A DNA stretch of 64,000 nucleotides from Erythrobacter sp. ANT-B3C2 (lineage in GTDB: Bacteria; Pseudomonadota; Alphaproteobacteria; Sphingomonadales; Sphingomonadaceae): contig LXQI01000001.1 in NCBI GenBank assembly GCA_001683845.1, positions 1 to 64,000 of the forward strand. Reading direction: 5' to 3'. The translations under genes were made by a program, and so were the position numbers. Positions 34,140 to 41,939 of the stretch are shown here, in pieces (position 1 is the first letter of the stretch; every line of letters begins with the position of its first letter). The notes under the pieces were generated by a model. The model was not told where the DNA came from and ran no database searches. It was given only the letters and a program-made list of their open reading frames with translations.

Positions 34140-34853
34140 TTAGCCCATCCGCTCTAGCCCAACCTCTGCGAGCTTACCCGCCGCATCGTGGAGCGTGCGG
34201 CCAACCACTGGGTCGAACGCATCCCGGCCGGCTTGGTTGAGAACAGCGCCAAGAGTGATGATGTCTCGGGCACTGACTTGAGCTCCGAACCACCAAGGGG
34301 GGGGGCCGGGAAACGGCCAGCGGGGCCGGTACCCTGTGCCGCACCAGTCGTCCACGAGCCGGTTCACATACCCGCTGACGATAATGATCCCGCGTTCCTC
34401 GCTACGGTCGCCTGCTGCGTTGGCCACTTCGGCAAGTTGCTCCGCGCGTGCTACCAACGCCTCCCCAAGGGCCGCAATGAAGCGCTCGCGCGGTGGGAGC
34501 GGTTGCGGATTAAGCGAGACGTAATCGCCAACGCGCAGGCCACCGACGATCACATCATAGACTGCAGGAAACCGACTTGCGATAAGGCCAAGAATTCCTT
34601 CGCTCACCAACGAAGCGACCAAACGCTCGGGCGGCGTGCCCTGGCGCCATGGAATTGGATCAGGAGCACCATGCCATGGCTGGGGGCGGGGTCCAGAACG
34701 TACCAGATCCTTCAGAGCGAGACGGATAATTGGATCCCAAGGACCTGGCTTTCGCGGTTCGTCCGGATTGGGTTGGCTGCCTCCTGCGCCCGCAAAAACT
34801 GGACTTGCTAGCGCGAACAGTTGTTCCCGGCCGATCTGGAATGAATCACTCAT
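34140..34853 (-). CDS. Hypothetical protein with LNPQPLPP motif
   Basis: A 237-residue soluble protein with no membrane segments. It contains VGDYVSLNPQPLPPRERFIAA in the middle; the LNPQPLPP string is a recurring motif in a poorly described group of bacterial proteins. The N-terminal third is Pro/Trp-rich (GPWDPIIRLALKDLVRSGPR) and the C-terminus has a helical VLNQAGRDAFDPVVGRTLHD segment. Function unknown. It stands alone, flanked by about 420 and 570 bases of apparent non-coding DNA. It starts at ATG 34853, eight bases after AGGAGGAGAC. Confidence 0.65.
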   Translation of the reverse strand: MSDSFQIGREQLFALASPVFAGAGGSQPNPDEPRKPGPWDPIIRLALKDLVRSGPRPQPWHGAPDPIPWRQGTPPERLVASLVSEGILGLIASRFPAVYDVIVGGLRVGDYVSLNPQPLPPRERFIAALGEALVARAEQLAEVANAAGDRSEERGIIIVSGYVNRLVDDWCGTGYRPRWPFPGPPPWWFGAQVSARDIITLGAVLNQAGRDAFDPVVGRTLHDAAGKLAEVGLERMG

Positions 34854-35424
34854 GTGAGTCTCCTCCTTAGGAAGACTGAGGATACCACGACATCTACATC
34901 AACACCAGTATGTAACCGGTACAATAAAAGCTAGTTGATTGATTTGCAGTGGGCGGATGCGGGGACACGTTCGACTTCCGATTGCTACGCGCGGAAGGCG
35001 CGCGGAAGTAAGCGCGGGATCAGGGCCTCCCCGGAACTGCCGGGCTGATTACAGCGGCTTACCAGCCAGCAAAAAACGACTAAGGAACGGACGCGCACGA
35101 CTTCAATAGCCTGCTCACCCCGAACGTCGGCGGGCTCGACCCACTTGCGTTCGCGTGACGCCACCGCTTCAGACGCAAGCGGTCAATGTTGCCGCGCTTT
35201 GTCCGCGTGTCCGTGGCTGACCCTGGCATTGGAATGGATGAGGCGACGTTAAAACGCGCGATCAAGCCGTTTTTTCCACCACGAGTGTGGGGCGCGGTCA
35301 GGGCCTTGACCAATGCATGGTTCACCGGCTGATACTGCAGCTCGGCAGTGGGCTTGCGATGAGCAGCAGACCCGGGGTCGGTACCTGCGTAGAGTTCTAC
35401 TTGCCGGCAACACCTAGGTAGAAG
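34854..35424. other. Intergenic region, nothing identified
   Basis: A 571-base space. A small open frame on the minus strand (35080-35325) has no recognisable motif and I do not count it as a gene. No RNA signal was seen. Confidence 0.5.
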
Positions 35425-36078
35425 ATGACGAAGATCCTCGTGGCGGGTGCAACAGGAATGGTCGGCGCGGTAGCGCTAGGCCTGCTGCTGCGCAATGACC
35501 GCGTGGACCGGATCGTCGCGCCGACTCGCCGGCCGCTCCAGTCGCACCCAAAGCTGCTAAACCCGATCATCGACAGCGCGTACATACCGCAAAATGCCGA
35601 CTGGTGGGCGGCCGATGGCGCGATCTGCGCACTGGGCACGACTCGCGCTAAGTCCAAGTCTGCGGCGGCTTTTCGAGCGATAGACTACGATTACGCCCTC
35701 GCTATCGCTACGCAGCTCCGTGCGAGTGGCGCCGGGCGCTTCGCTCTGGTCACGTCCATGGGAGCGGACGCGCGGTCGTGGTTCCTCTATACCCGCACCA
35801 AGGGCGAGCTCGAAAAGGCCGTCGATCGCCTGGGCTTCTCATCGCTGACGATCGTGCGCCCGGGCTTCCTCGGCGGGGAGCGCCATGAGCATCGCCCGCT
35901 GGAGCGGGGGCTCGGCGCGCTCCTTCGCATCGCTGCTCCGATCCTGCCTGCCAGCGCCCGCACAAGTCCCGCATCGACCGTCGCGGCACTCCTGGTCGAA
36001 GCCGCGCTGACCGGCAGCCCCGGCAGGCATATCGTCACTTCCGCCCAGATCTCACACACTGCCGATCGTCGCACCTGA
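35425..36078 (+). CDS. NAD(P)-binding atypical SDR (HTATIP2/TIP30-like)
   Basis: A 217-residue Rossmann protein. The dinucleotide motif is ILVAGATGMVGAVALG at residues 4-19. CALGTTRAKSKSAAAFRAID and FALVTSMGADARSWFLYTRTKGELE follow, then LTIVRPGFLGGERHEHRP. This order is that of the TIP30/HTATIP2-like atypical short-chain dehydrogenases, which bind NADPH and have no well-defined bacterial substrate. Monocistronic as far as can be seen. Confidence 0.8.
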   Translation: MTKILVAGATGMVGAVALGLLLRNDRVDRIVAPTRRPLQSHPKLLNPIIDSAYIPQNADWWAADGAICALGTTRAKSKSAAAFRAIDYDYALAIATQLRASGAGRFALVTSMGADARSWFLYTRTKGELEKAVDRLGFSSLTIVRPGFLGGERHEHRPLERGLGALLRIAAPILPASARTSPASTVAALLVEAALTGSPGRHIVTSAQISHTADRRT

Positions 36079-36499
36079 ATGCCGAGCAACCGACATTTCA
36101 AGGGACCTGTGTTCTGCGAGCTGGGTTGGCTTCCGAGCCGCCACCTCGTGCCTACCTGATCAGCGGCAGCTATCGCGTTTCGCTTTTCCTAAAAGCCGCC
36201 GGGCAGGAGCCTACCACGCGGCATAGTTCGGGCGACAAGTTCCGATGTTTAAAGTCTGTCGCGGCCGAGATGAGCGAGCGTCCGGTTCTGTGAAGCGTTT
36301 AGACTCTGCTGAGTATGTGGAATTGGGACGTCTGCTAAGGACTAGGTTTATCATTGGTTCTGGTAGAGAGACAAGCTTGCCCGAACCCGCACCTCGCGGC
36401 GAGCCTAGTCGCGAACGACGGATTCGTGTACAAGGAGGTAAGGGTCCTTAGGCCGAGGCGTTTGCTCAAGCCAGAGCCCGGAATTCCGGAGCAACTGCC
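36079..36499. other. Intergenic region, nothing identified
   Basis: A 421-base space before the small ORF at 36500. I see no protein-like frame with recognised motifs and no structured RNA signature. Confidence 0.45.
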
Positions 36500-36646
36500 A
36501 TACCACGCAAAACCAATTACGACTTCGAGCGTCGCGAGCGCGAAAGGACCAAGGCGGCCGAGTCCGCGAAGAAGGCTCAAGCCAAGGCCGATAAGCGGGC
36601 GGCTGAGCAGGGAAAGACGGATGCGGATCAGTCAGACGGTCACTAG
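36500..36646 (+). CDS. Small charged protein with ATA at the expected start
   Basis: A 48-codon frame reading (I/M)PRKTNYDFERRERERTKA, then AESAKKAQAKADKRAAEQG, then KTDADQSDGH and TAG. The NYDFERRERE...AKKA..KA.KR pattern looks like a family of small Lys/Ala-rich proteins found in this group of bacteria, which normally start with ATG at this place. Here the codon is ATA, eight bases after GGAG. No ATG, GTG or TTG occurs in frame between the upstream stop and it. Either ATA is used as a rare start or a point mutation has silenced the gene. The rsgA start follows 16 bases after its stop. Confidence 0.45.
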   Translation: MPRKTNYDFERRERERTKAAESAKKAQAKADKRAAEQGKTDADQSDGH

Positions 36647-36662
36647 GTCCGCTGACGCGATC

Positions 36663-37697
36663 ATGGCAACGTCCGATCTCACTCTCTCGCAGCTCGGCTG
36701 GAAGACGTTCTTCAGCGAGCAGGTCTCCGCCGAGCAGAGCCACTTTTGCCAGCCTGTTCGCGTTATGTCGGTTCATCGCGGAAGGGTGACCGTCTCGGGC
36801 GAAGGGTTCGAGGGCTCGATCTCGTCCAGCTTCTCCGCGGGAGGTGGAGCGGAGGACCGTCCTACCGTCGGCGACTGGTTGCTGATGGACCTGAACACCC
36901 GCAGCCTCGTGCGCCTTCTCGATCGGACGAGCCTGTTCAAGAGGCCCGCCCCCGGCGACGACCGCCGGGTCCAACTCATCGCCGCGAACGTCGACACCCT
37001 TTTCGTCGTCACCTCCTGCGACCAGGACTTCAACCTTGCACGTATCGAACGCTACCTGGTGCTTACGCGCGAGGTGGGCGTCTGTCCGGTCCTCGTGCTC
37101 ACGAAAGCCGACCTGTCGCCTACGCCTCAGCGCTTTGTCGGCGCGGCGCGCGCGCTCCAGTCGGGGTTGAGGGTGGAACTGGTCGACGGGCGCGATCCGA
37201 CGAGCGCCGCCCGCCTCACGAGATATTGCGGCTTCGGAGAGACAGTCGCGTTGGTGGGATCGTCTGGCGTTGGCAAGTCGACCCTTATAAACACGCTGAA
37301 GGGATCGGACAGCATTGCGACACAGGCCGTCCGCGACGACGACGGCAAGGGCCGGCACACGACGACAGTCCGCCAGATGCATCGCCTCGCCGGTGGTGCG
37401 GATGGGGGCGGCTGGCTCGTGGACACGCCCGGCATGCGCGAGCTTCAGATGTCCGAAGTGGCCTCCGGCGTTACCGAGGTCTTCGACGACGTCACCGACG
37501 TGACGCTCGAGTGCCGGTTCGCGAACTGCACCCATGCCAACGAGCCCGGATGCGCCATCCACGCTGCGGTAGCGGAAGGAGAACTTGATCCCGCTCGCAT
37601 CGAACGGTGGCGCAAGCTCGCCCAGGAGGATGCGGTCAACAGCGCCGCCGCGGTGGTTCGCCGCTCGCGTCTTGGCAAAGCCGGAAACAGGAGATGA
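36663..37697 (+). CDS. rsgA: Ribosome small-subunit-dependent GTPase A
   Basis: A 344-residue circularly permuted GTPase. The G4 motif (VLVLTKADL) precedes G1 (GSSGVGKSTLIN, about residue 203) and G3 (WLVDTPGMREL). An OB-like N-terminal domain ends in RLLDRTSLFKRPAPGDDRRVQ. The C-terminal zinc finger has the Cys/Cys/His/Cys set in CRFANCTHANEPGCAI. RsgA helps release RbfA during late 30S maturation. ATG 36663 is preferred because the longer open frame upstream covers the small ORF at 36500 in another frame and shows no RsgA similarity. Confidence 0.9.
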   Translation: MATSDLTLSQLGWKTFFSEQVSAEQSHFCQPVRVMSVHRGRVTVSGEGFEGSISSSFSAGGGAEDRPTVGDWLLMDLNTRSLVRLLDRTSLFKRPAPGDDRRVQLIAANVDTLFVVTSCDQDFNLARIERYLVLTREVGVCPVLVLTKADLSPTPQRFVGAARALQSGLRVELVDGRDPTSAARLTRYCGFGETVALVGSSGVGKSTLINTLKGSDSIATQAVRDDDGKGRHTTTVRQMHRLAGGADGGGWLVDTPGMRELQMSEVASGVTEVFDDVTDVTLECRFANCTHANEPGCAIHAAVAEGELDPARIERWRKLAQEDAVNSAAAVVRRSRLGKAGNRR

Positions 37698-38205
37698 CGA
37701 TCTCCAGATCTCTAACTTCGGAGCTGGAGTCTGAGTGTAGAGGATCATGGGCCGAGTATCTCTTATAGGGTTCGCGATAAGCACGCCAGAACGGCTCCGG
37801 GTCGTGGACTCGAGAAGCCATTGGCGGAGCGCCGGGCAACCATCTGGCTAAGCAGTTTGCAGCATGAACGAGCGTCCGTCCCTCGAAAGCTGCTGGTGCG
37901 GAGCAATGTCCGAAGATGGTTCCTCCCGCGGGCTAGGCGGGTGTCGCTGATGCTCCATTTTGCGGGCAATGCGCTGAGCTACGCCTGCATGCTCAGCAGA
38001 CGCTTTGTCATGCGGGAGCCGCAAACCAACGGCAACATCGAGCTGGATGTCACGCGCCCCTAGCAATTCCGCAATGAGCCCCCATTTAAAAACCGCTACA
38101 GTCGCAAATTGACGGTCTTCGGCGCTTTGCGGCTCCTAATCCTTCTCTCGCTGCTCTTAGCGCCCAAGGGGCCGGCTTCCGGTCTCCTCATCTGAAGGAA
38201 TAGAT
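37698..38205. other. Intergenic region upstream of the cold-shock gene
   Basis: A 508-base space. Its right end must contain the promoter and 5' leader of the cold-shock gene. The remainder has short open frames without recognisable motifs. Cold-shock leaders are often long and structured, but no specific element can be named. Confidence 0.45.
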
Positions 38206-38412
38206 ATGGCTACCGGTACAGTGAAGTTTTTTGACGAGACCAAGGGCTACGGCTTCATCACCAATGAAGCCGGGGGCGACGATGCCTTCGTTCACATCTC
38301 GGCGGTCCAGGCCGCTGGAATGAGTTCGCTAGAGAAGGAGCAGCGCCTCTCCTACGATCTTGAGAACGACAAGCGCGGCAAAAAGAGCGCAGTTAACTTG
38401 CAAGCAATCTAA
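38206..38412 (+). CDS. Cold-shock domain protein
   Basis: A 68-residue single cold-shock domain. It starts MATGTVKFFDETKGYGFITN and contains both RNA-binding motifs, KGYGFI and DAFVHI, followed by SAVQAAGMSSLEKEQRLSYD. It binds single-stranded RNA/DNA and acts as an RNA chaperone. GAAGGA lies nine bases before the ATG. A strong terminator follows 26 bases after the stop, so the gene is transcribed alone. Which paralogue (CspA-like or other) cannot be told. Confidence 0.92.
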   Translation: MATGTVKFFDETKGYGFITNEAGGDDAFVHISAVQAAGMSSLEKEQRLSYDLENDKRGKKSAVNLQAI

Positions 38413-38438
38413 CTACGGCGGCCTTTCGAGAGGCTAAG

Positions 38439-38474
38439 CAAGGGGGTGGGAGCGTTTGCACCCACCCCCTTTCT
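38439..38474 (+). terminator. Rho-independent terminator of the cold-shock gene
   Basis: AAGGGGGTGGG, a ten-base loop, CCCACCCCCTTT and TCTCTT form a perfect GC-rich stem followed by a short T-rich tail. It is located just after the cold-shock stop codon. Confidence 0.85.
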
Positions 38475-39050
38475 CTTGACTTAGACGGTCAACTGCAGCG
38501 GACGAGAATCCTTTTTACAACCGCTACTCTGTTCAGGTGCATCACTGATTTTGAGCGCACTGGGCCGTTCAAGTACCGTAGATGGACGCGCGAAATCCGC
38601 ATACGATACGGCGAGCAGTGGCAGCAATATTTCGGCCTCTCGGCTCGCCCACCGCCTAGGCGCGAAACCGCCGTTTACGATCACAGGGCAGAGCGGGCTC
38701 CGAACGGCCAATCCAGACGTCCCATCATTTGCCGAAAATTTGCTTGACCAAGCCTGTCCGACAACTTCTGTCGATCGTAAACTTTCTGTGAAGAAGGTCA
38801 TCGCTCAAACAGACGCGCCGGACAGAAAAGACGGGAGCCAACATTTGAGCCGGTGTCCTACTACGGGATTTCGTCGTAGGCAGCCTCTCGACCAGTCGGC
38901 GCTCCAGCATATCGCCCTCGCGGCCATGCTCAAAGAAAGTGGTGGCGAAGCGCTCTATTTGGACCGCGACGCGGCGCCGGGCGGGCACGCCGCTTAGCGC
39001 TCTATGGTTACGCCCCTTTTCGGGTGCTGGGCACAGACACGATACATAAG
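38475..39050. other. Intergenic region, nothing identified
   Basis: A 576-base space between two terminators. Open frames on both strands (38551-38997 plus, 38481-38801 minus) overlap each other and lack known motifs. I do not support either as a gene. Confidence 0.45.
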
Positions 39051-39086
39051 AAAAGCCCGCCCAACTCATTGAGTAGGCGGGCTTTT
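39051..39086 (-). terminator. Terminator downstream of tRNA-Val
   Basis: AAAAGCCCGCC, a 14-base loop and GGCGGGCTTTT form a symmetrical hairpin with A and T tracts. It lies three bases after the 3' end of the tRNA on the minus strand and could act in both directions. Confidence 0.88.
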
Positions 39087-39089
39087 AGC

Positions 39090-39164
39090 TGGTGGGCGTA
39101 GCAAGGATTGAACTTGCGACCCCTGCGATGTCAACACAGTGCTCTACCACTGAGCTATACGCCC
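39090..39164 (-). tRNA. tRNA-Val (GAC)
   Basis: On the minus strand the acceptor arms GGGCGTA and TACGCCC pair over seven bases. The D arm is GCTCAGTGGTAGAGC, and the anticodon stem-loop CTGTG-TTGACAT-CGCAG contains anticodon GAC. The T arm is GCAAG-TTCAATC-CTTGC. The 3' CCA is encoded (39090-39092). All stems are complete. No integrase or duplicated 3' end is found nearby. Confidence 0.95.
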
Positions 39165-39253
39165 GACCCGGCCCGCGTGCGGGGCAGGCCCGCATGGCCA
39201 GCCTCCTACGTTAGGTGGGCGATTAGCGTTGTGTCCTCAGAAGCGCAAGAGGT

Positions 39254-39628
39254 TCAGAGCGTGGCGCTTGCCCAATCCTCTTCGAACATGCGCTCGACCT
39301 CCAGCACCAGATCCTTGAGGTGAAAAGGCTTGGATAAAACGCGCCCGCGCATCGATTCGCTCACCTGGAGTGCCACCCCGGCAAAGCCGGTGATGAACAT
39401 CACCCTTGTGTACGGGCTGATCTCGGAACAGCGCTGGGCCAGTTCGATGCCGTCCATCTCAGGCATGACGATATCGGACAGCAGCAGATCGTATCGATGC
39501 GCTTCCAACAGCGGCAGGGCGGCGGTGCCGCGATCGACCGCATCCACCTCATAACCCGCCTGCTCCAAGGCACGGGCAAGGTAGAAGCGCATCGAGCCGT
39601 CGTCCTCGGCAAGCAGAATGCGGATCAT
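39254..39628 (-). CDS. cpdR: Cell-cycle response regulator CpdR
   Basis: A 124-residue single-receiver protein without output domain. It has the acidic pocket LLAEDDGSMR, phospho-acceptor Asp52 in LLLSDIVMPEMDGIELA, the FITGFAGVAL switch region and LSKPFHLKDLVLEVERM. The pattern and length match CpdR of Caulobacter, which when unphosphorylated primes ClpXP for proteolysis of cell-cycle substrates and is phosphorylated through CckA-ChpT. ATG 39628 is chosen because residues further upstream fall outside the receiver fold. Confidence 0.88.
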   Translation of the reverse strand: MIRILLAEDDGSMRFYLARALEQAGYEVDAVDRGTAALPLLEAHRYDLLLSDIVMPEMDGIELAQRCSEISPYTRVMFITGFAGVALQVSESMRGRVLSKPFHLKDLVLEVERMFEEDWASATL

Positions 39629-39766
39629 AACGTTTGTCCTGGTGGTTCTTCCGGGCTGGTGGTCCGGCTTCTCCCCGACCTTTAATGCATGGCGACGCAC
39701 ATGGCGCCCGGCGAATAGCGGCTGCCCTGCTTTGACACAGAGAGGGCGAAAGGCCAGTTTGGCTCC

Positions 39767-40696
39767 ATGACGGCATCGGCAGACGAAGCGAGCGATTCGC
39801 CGGACGCGGCCGGATCGGCCGCCAAGCGGGCGCCGTTCATCCTGCTGCTGCGCGAACCCGCGCCGGTGCCGGTGCTACTGGCGGTGCCGCATGCCGGGCG
39901 CGAATACCCGCCCGCACTGTCCGCGCGGATGCGCCAGCCCGAACTCGCCTGCCTGAAGCTGGAGGACCGCTACGTCGATCTGCTGGCCACCGAGGTGGCC
40001 CGCGCTACGGGCGCGGGGCTGCTGGTGGCGCAGGCACCGCGAGCGCTGATCGATCTCAATCGAACGCCCGAAGACATGGACTGGGACATGGTTGCCGGCG
40101 GTTCACCCGATCGGGTGACGCGGCTCGCCGCGGGCAGCCGGGCGCGGAGCGGGCTGGGCGTGGTGCCGCGGCGGCTGCCCGGGATGGGTGAGCTGTGGCG
40201 TGGGCGAATGGCGCGGGGCGAGCTTGAGGCGCGACTCGCCGGCGTGCACCGGCCCTACCACACGGCTCTGGCGGCCTCGCTCGAGCGGCTGCGCGACCAG
40301 TGGGGCGCGGCCTTGCTGGTCGACTTGCATTCGATGCCCCCGCTGGGGCCCAAGCGGGGTGCCGATGCGGCGCCCGATTTCGTGATCGGCGACCGATTTG
40401 GAGTATCTTGTGCGGGGCATCTTTCGGCGGCGGCGCTCGACCAGCTGGCGGGCACCGGCCGGGCAGTGGCGCACAACCGGCCCTATGCCGGCGGCTATGT
40501 GCTCGACCGCCACGGAAATCCAACGCGGGGCCTTCATGCGCTACAGGTGGAGGTGTGCCGCAGCACCTACCTCGATGCGCGGCTAAGCGTGCCGGGGGCC
40601 GGTTTTGCTGCGGTGGCGCGGGTGCTGGGCGGCCTGATGCGGCGGCTGGCGGGCGAGCTGGCCGCACAGCGTGCACCGGCGCAGGCGGCGGAATAG
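39767..40696 (+). CDS. N-formylglutamate amidohydrolase family protein
   Basis: A 309-residue zinc hydrolase of the N-formylglutamate amidohydrolase (HutG-like) family. Typical segments are VLLAVPHAGREYPPAL, LEDRYVDLLATEVARATGA, APRALIDLNRTPEDMDWDM, LLVDLHSMPPLG and PDFVIGDRFGVSCAGH. The family deformylates N-formyl-L-glutamate or related N-acyl amino acids. No other histidine-degradation gene is in the window, so the physiological substrate is open. It starts at ATG 39767, divergent from cpdR. Confidence 0.85.
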   Translation: MTASADEASDSPDAAGSAAKRAPFILLLREPAPVPVLLAVPHAGREYPPALSARMRQPELACLKLEDRYVDLLATEVARATGAGLLVAQAPRALIDLNRTPEDMDWDMVAGGSPDRVTRLAAGSRARSGLGVVPRRLPGMGELWRGRMARGELEARLAGVHRPYHTALAASLERLRDQWGAALLVDLHSMPPLGPKRGADAAPDFVIGDRFGVSCAGHLSAAALDQLAGTGRAVAHNRPYAGGYVLDRHGNPTRGLHALQVEVCRSTYLDARLSVPGAGFAAVARVLGGLMRRLAGELAAQRAPAQAAE

Positions 40697-40702
40697 CGGC
40701 CA

Positions 40703-40736
40703 TAAAAAACCACCTCTTGCATTGAGCACGAGGTGG
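40703..40736 (-). terminator. Rho-independent terminator for minus-strand transcripts
   Basis: Read on the minus strand, CCACCTC, a 13-base loop, GAGGTGG and six T form a good intrinsic terminator. It lies about 220 bases beyond the sapC stop codon, which leaves a long 3' UTR or room for a separate short transcript. Confidence 0.8.
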
Positions 40737-40954
40737 CCAAGGTTCAGGGAGGAAGTGCACCTAAGCGCACTTATCCGGCCGGACCATGAGGGAAGTACCG
40801 GCCGAACGCCCCATAGCTAGGAAATATGCGGGCCATTGCAAGACCGCACTTGCGGCACGCCTCAAACCCGGAGCGGCCTGTCGCTGCGGGAGCGAAGCGG
40901 GCCGGTACCGCCGCTTGCTTAGGGTGCCCCCAGGCGGTTGCCCGGGGTCTGGCG

Positions 40955-41773
40955 TCACCCTGCGGGTTGGGGCTCGAAACCGCCCCCGTTGACCGCTGGA
41001 GAGCCAATGTTGGGCGCGCCGGGCCCCTTGCCCTGTGCCGACTGCCGGGCGAAGATCACCCGCATCAGGTCGAGCGAGAACAGATGCGCGAACAGCAGCG
41101 GCAGGAGGCCGTTCTCGTTCCACTTGCGCAGCTGGTCTCCCCGCAGCTCACGTAGCTTCTCCTGGTTCACCATGCGGAAGCCGCGATAGATGTACGGCTG
41201 GTCGGGGTTGTCGTTGCGCTGGATGGCCACTTCGCCGTCCATCAGCAGCTCGGCCTTCATGATCTCCTCGACGAAGGCCTGGGTGCGCAGGCCCGCTTCC
41301 TCGAACTTTTCGCAGAATTCGAGCAGCGCCTTCGTGTGCCCGCTCGGCTGGTCAGCATCGAACAGGCCATGGCCTTCGTCGAACTCGCCGACGAGGTCGG
41401 TCGTCGGGTCGAAGCACAGCGACATCTGGTCGCTGCCGGATTGCAGCTTGGCGAGCAGGAACGGGTACCGGCGAACATAGGCGGGGACGTAGAAATCCTC
41501 CGTTGCGCGCCCTTCGTCATCGAAGAACACGTTGATACCCTCGTTGAGGCCCATCAGCGCCAGCGGCACGGGCTTCTCGCCGGCCGAGAAGACGATCGGA
41601 AAATGGCGGTGGGCCTGCGCGAACTCGTCCACCGTCAGCGGAACGGCATGCTGGCTGCTGACCCACGGTGCGCGGTCGGTCGAGCGGGCGTGCCAGGCCG
41701 CATGGTCGCGGCTGTTGAGCGGCATCAGGTCCTGGTAGAACAGTGGCAGGGTCGGTTGCGGCACGCTGGCCAT
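40955..41773 (-). CDS. SapC family protein
   Basis: A 272-residue protein of the SapC family. Typical stretches are PLNSRDHAAWHARS near the N-terminus, HFPIVFSAGEKPVPLALMGL, FYVPAYVRRYPFLLAKL and GFRMVNQEKLRELRGDQLR. The prototype was described as a Campylobacter S-layer secretion-related protein, but homologues in sphingomonads are cytosolic-looking and often lie near TonB systems or tryptophan halogenases. Its role here is unknown. ATG 41773 is preferred as the residues upstream are Pro/Gly-rich and not family-like. Confidence 0.85.
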   Translation of the reverse strand: MASVPQPTLPLFYQDLMPLNSRDHAAWHARSTDRAPWVSSQHAVPLTVDEFAQAHRHFPIVFSAGEKPVPLALMGLNEGINVFFDDEGRATEDFYVPAYVRRYPFLLAKLQSGSDQMSLCFDPTTDLVGEFDEGHGLFDADQPSGHTKALLEFCEKFEEAGLRTQAFVEEIMKAELLMDGEVAIQRNDNPDQPYIYRGFRMVNQEKLRELRGDQLRKWNENGLLPLLFAHLFSLDLMRVIFARQSAQGKGPGAPNIGSPAVNGGGFEPQPAG

Positions 41774-41939
41774 GGATCTCTCTCCGCTTGGTCCGGGTGG
41801 GGCCTTTCCGCCTCGCCCGGCCTCGTGAGCCTCGGGAGGGCAGGGCGGTGGCCCGCTGCGAGCGCGCGGCATAGAAGCGCTGCGCCCCGCGCGCAAGCCG
41901 GGGCGCTCGGGGAGCCCGGGCGAGCTCTCACGGCGCGGG

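Noticed and set aside
35080-35325. 81-codon minus-strand frame
   Set aside because: Low-complexity basic sequence without any recognised motif or good start; not supported as a gene.
38481-38997. Overlapping open frames on both strands downstream of the cold-shock gene
   Set aside because: No motifs, no ribosome binding site and mutual overlap; treated as non-coding.
39090-39164. tRNA-Val as integration site of a genomic island
   Set aside because: No integrase is nearby, and I saw no second copy of the tRNA 3' end in the window.
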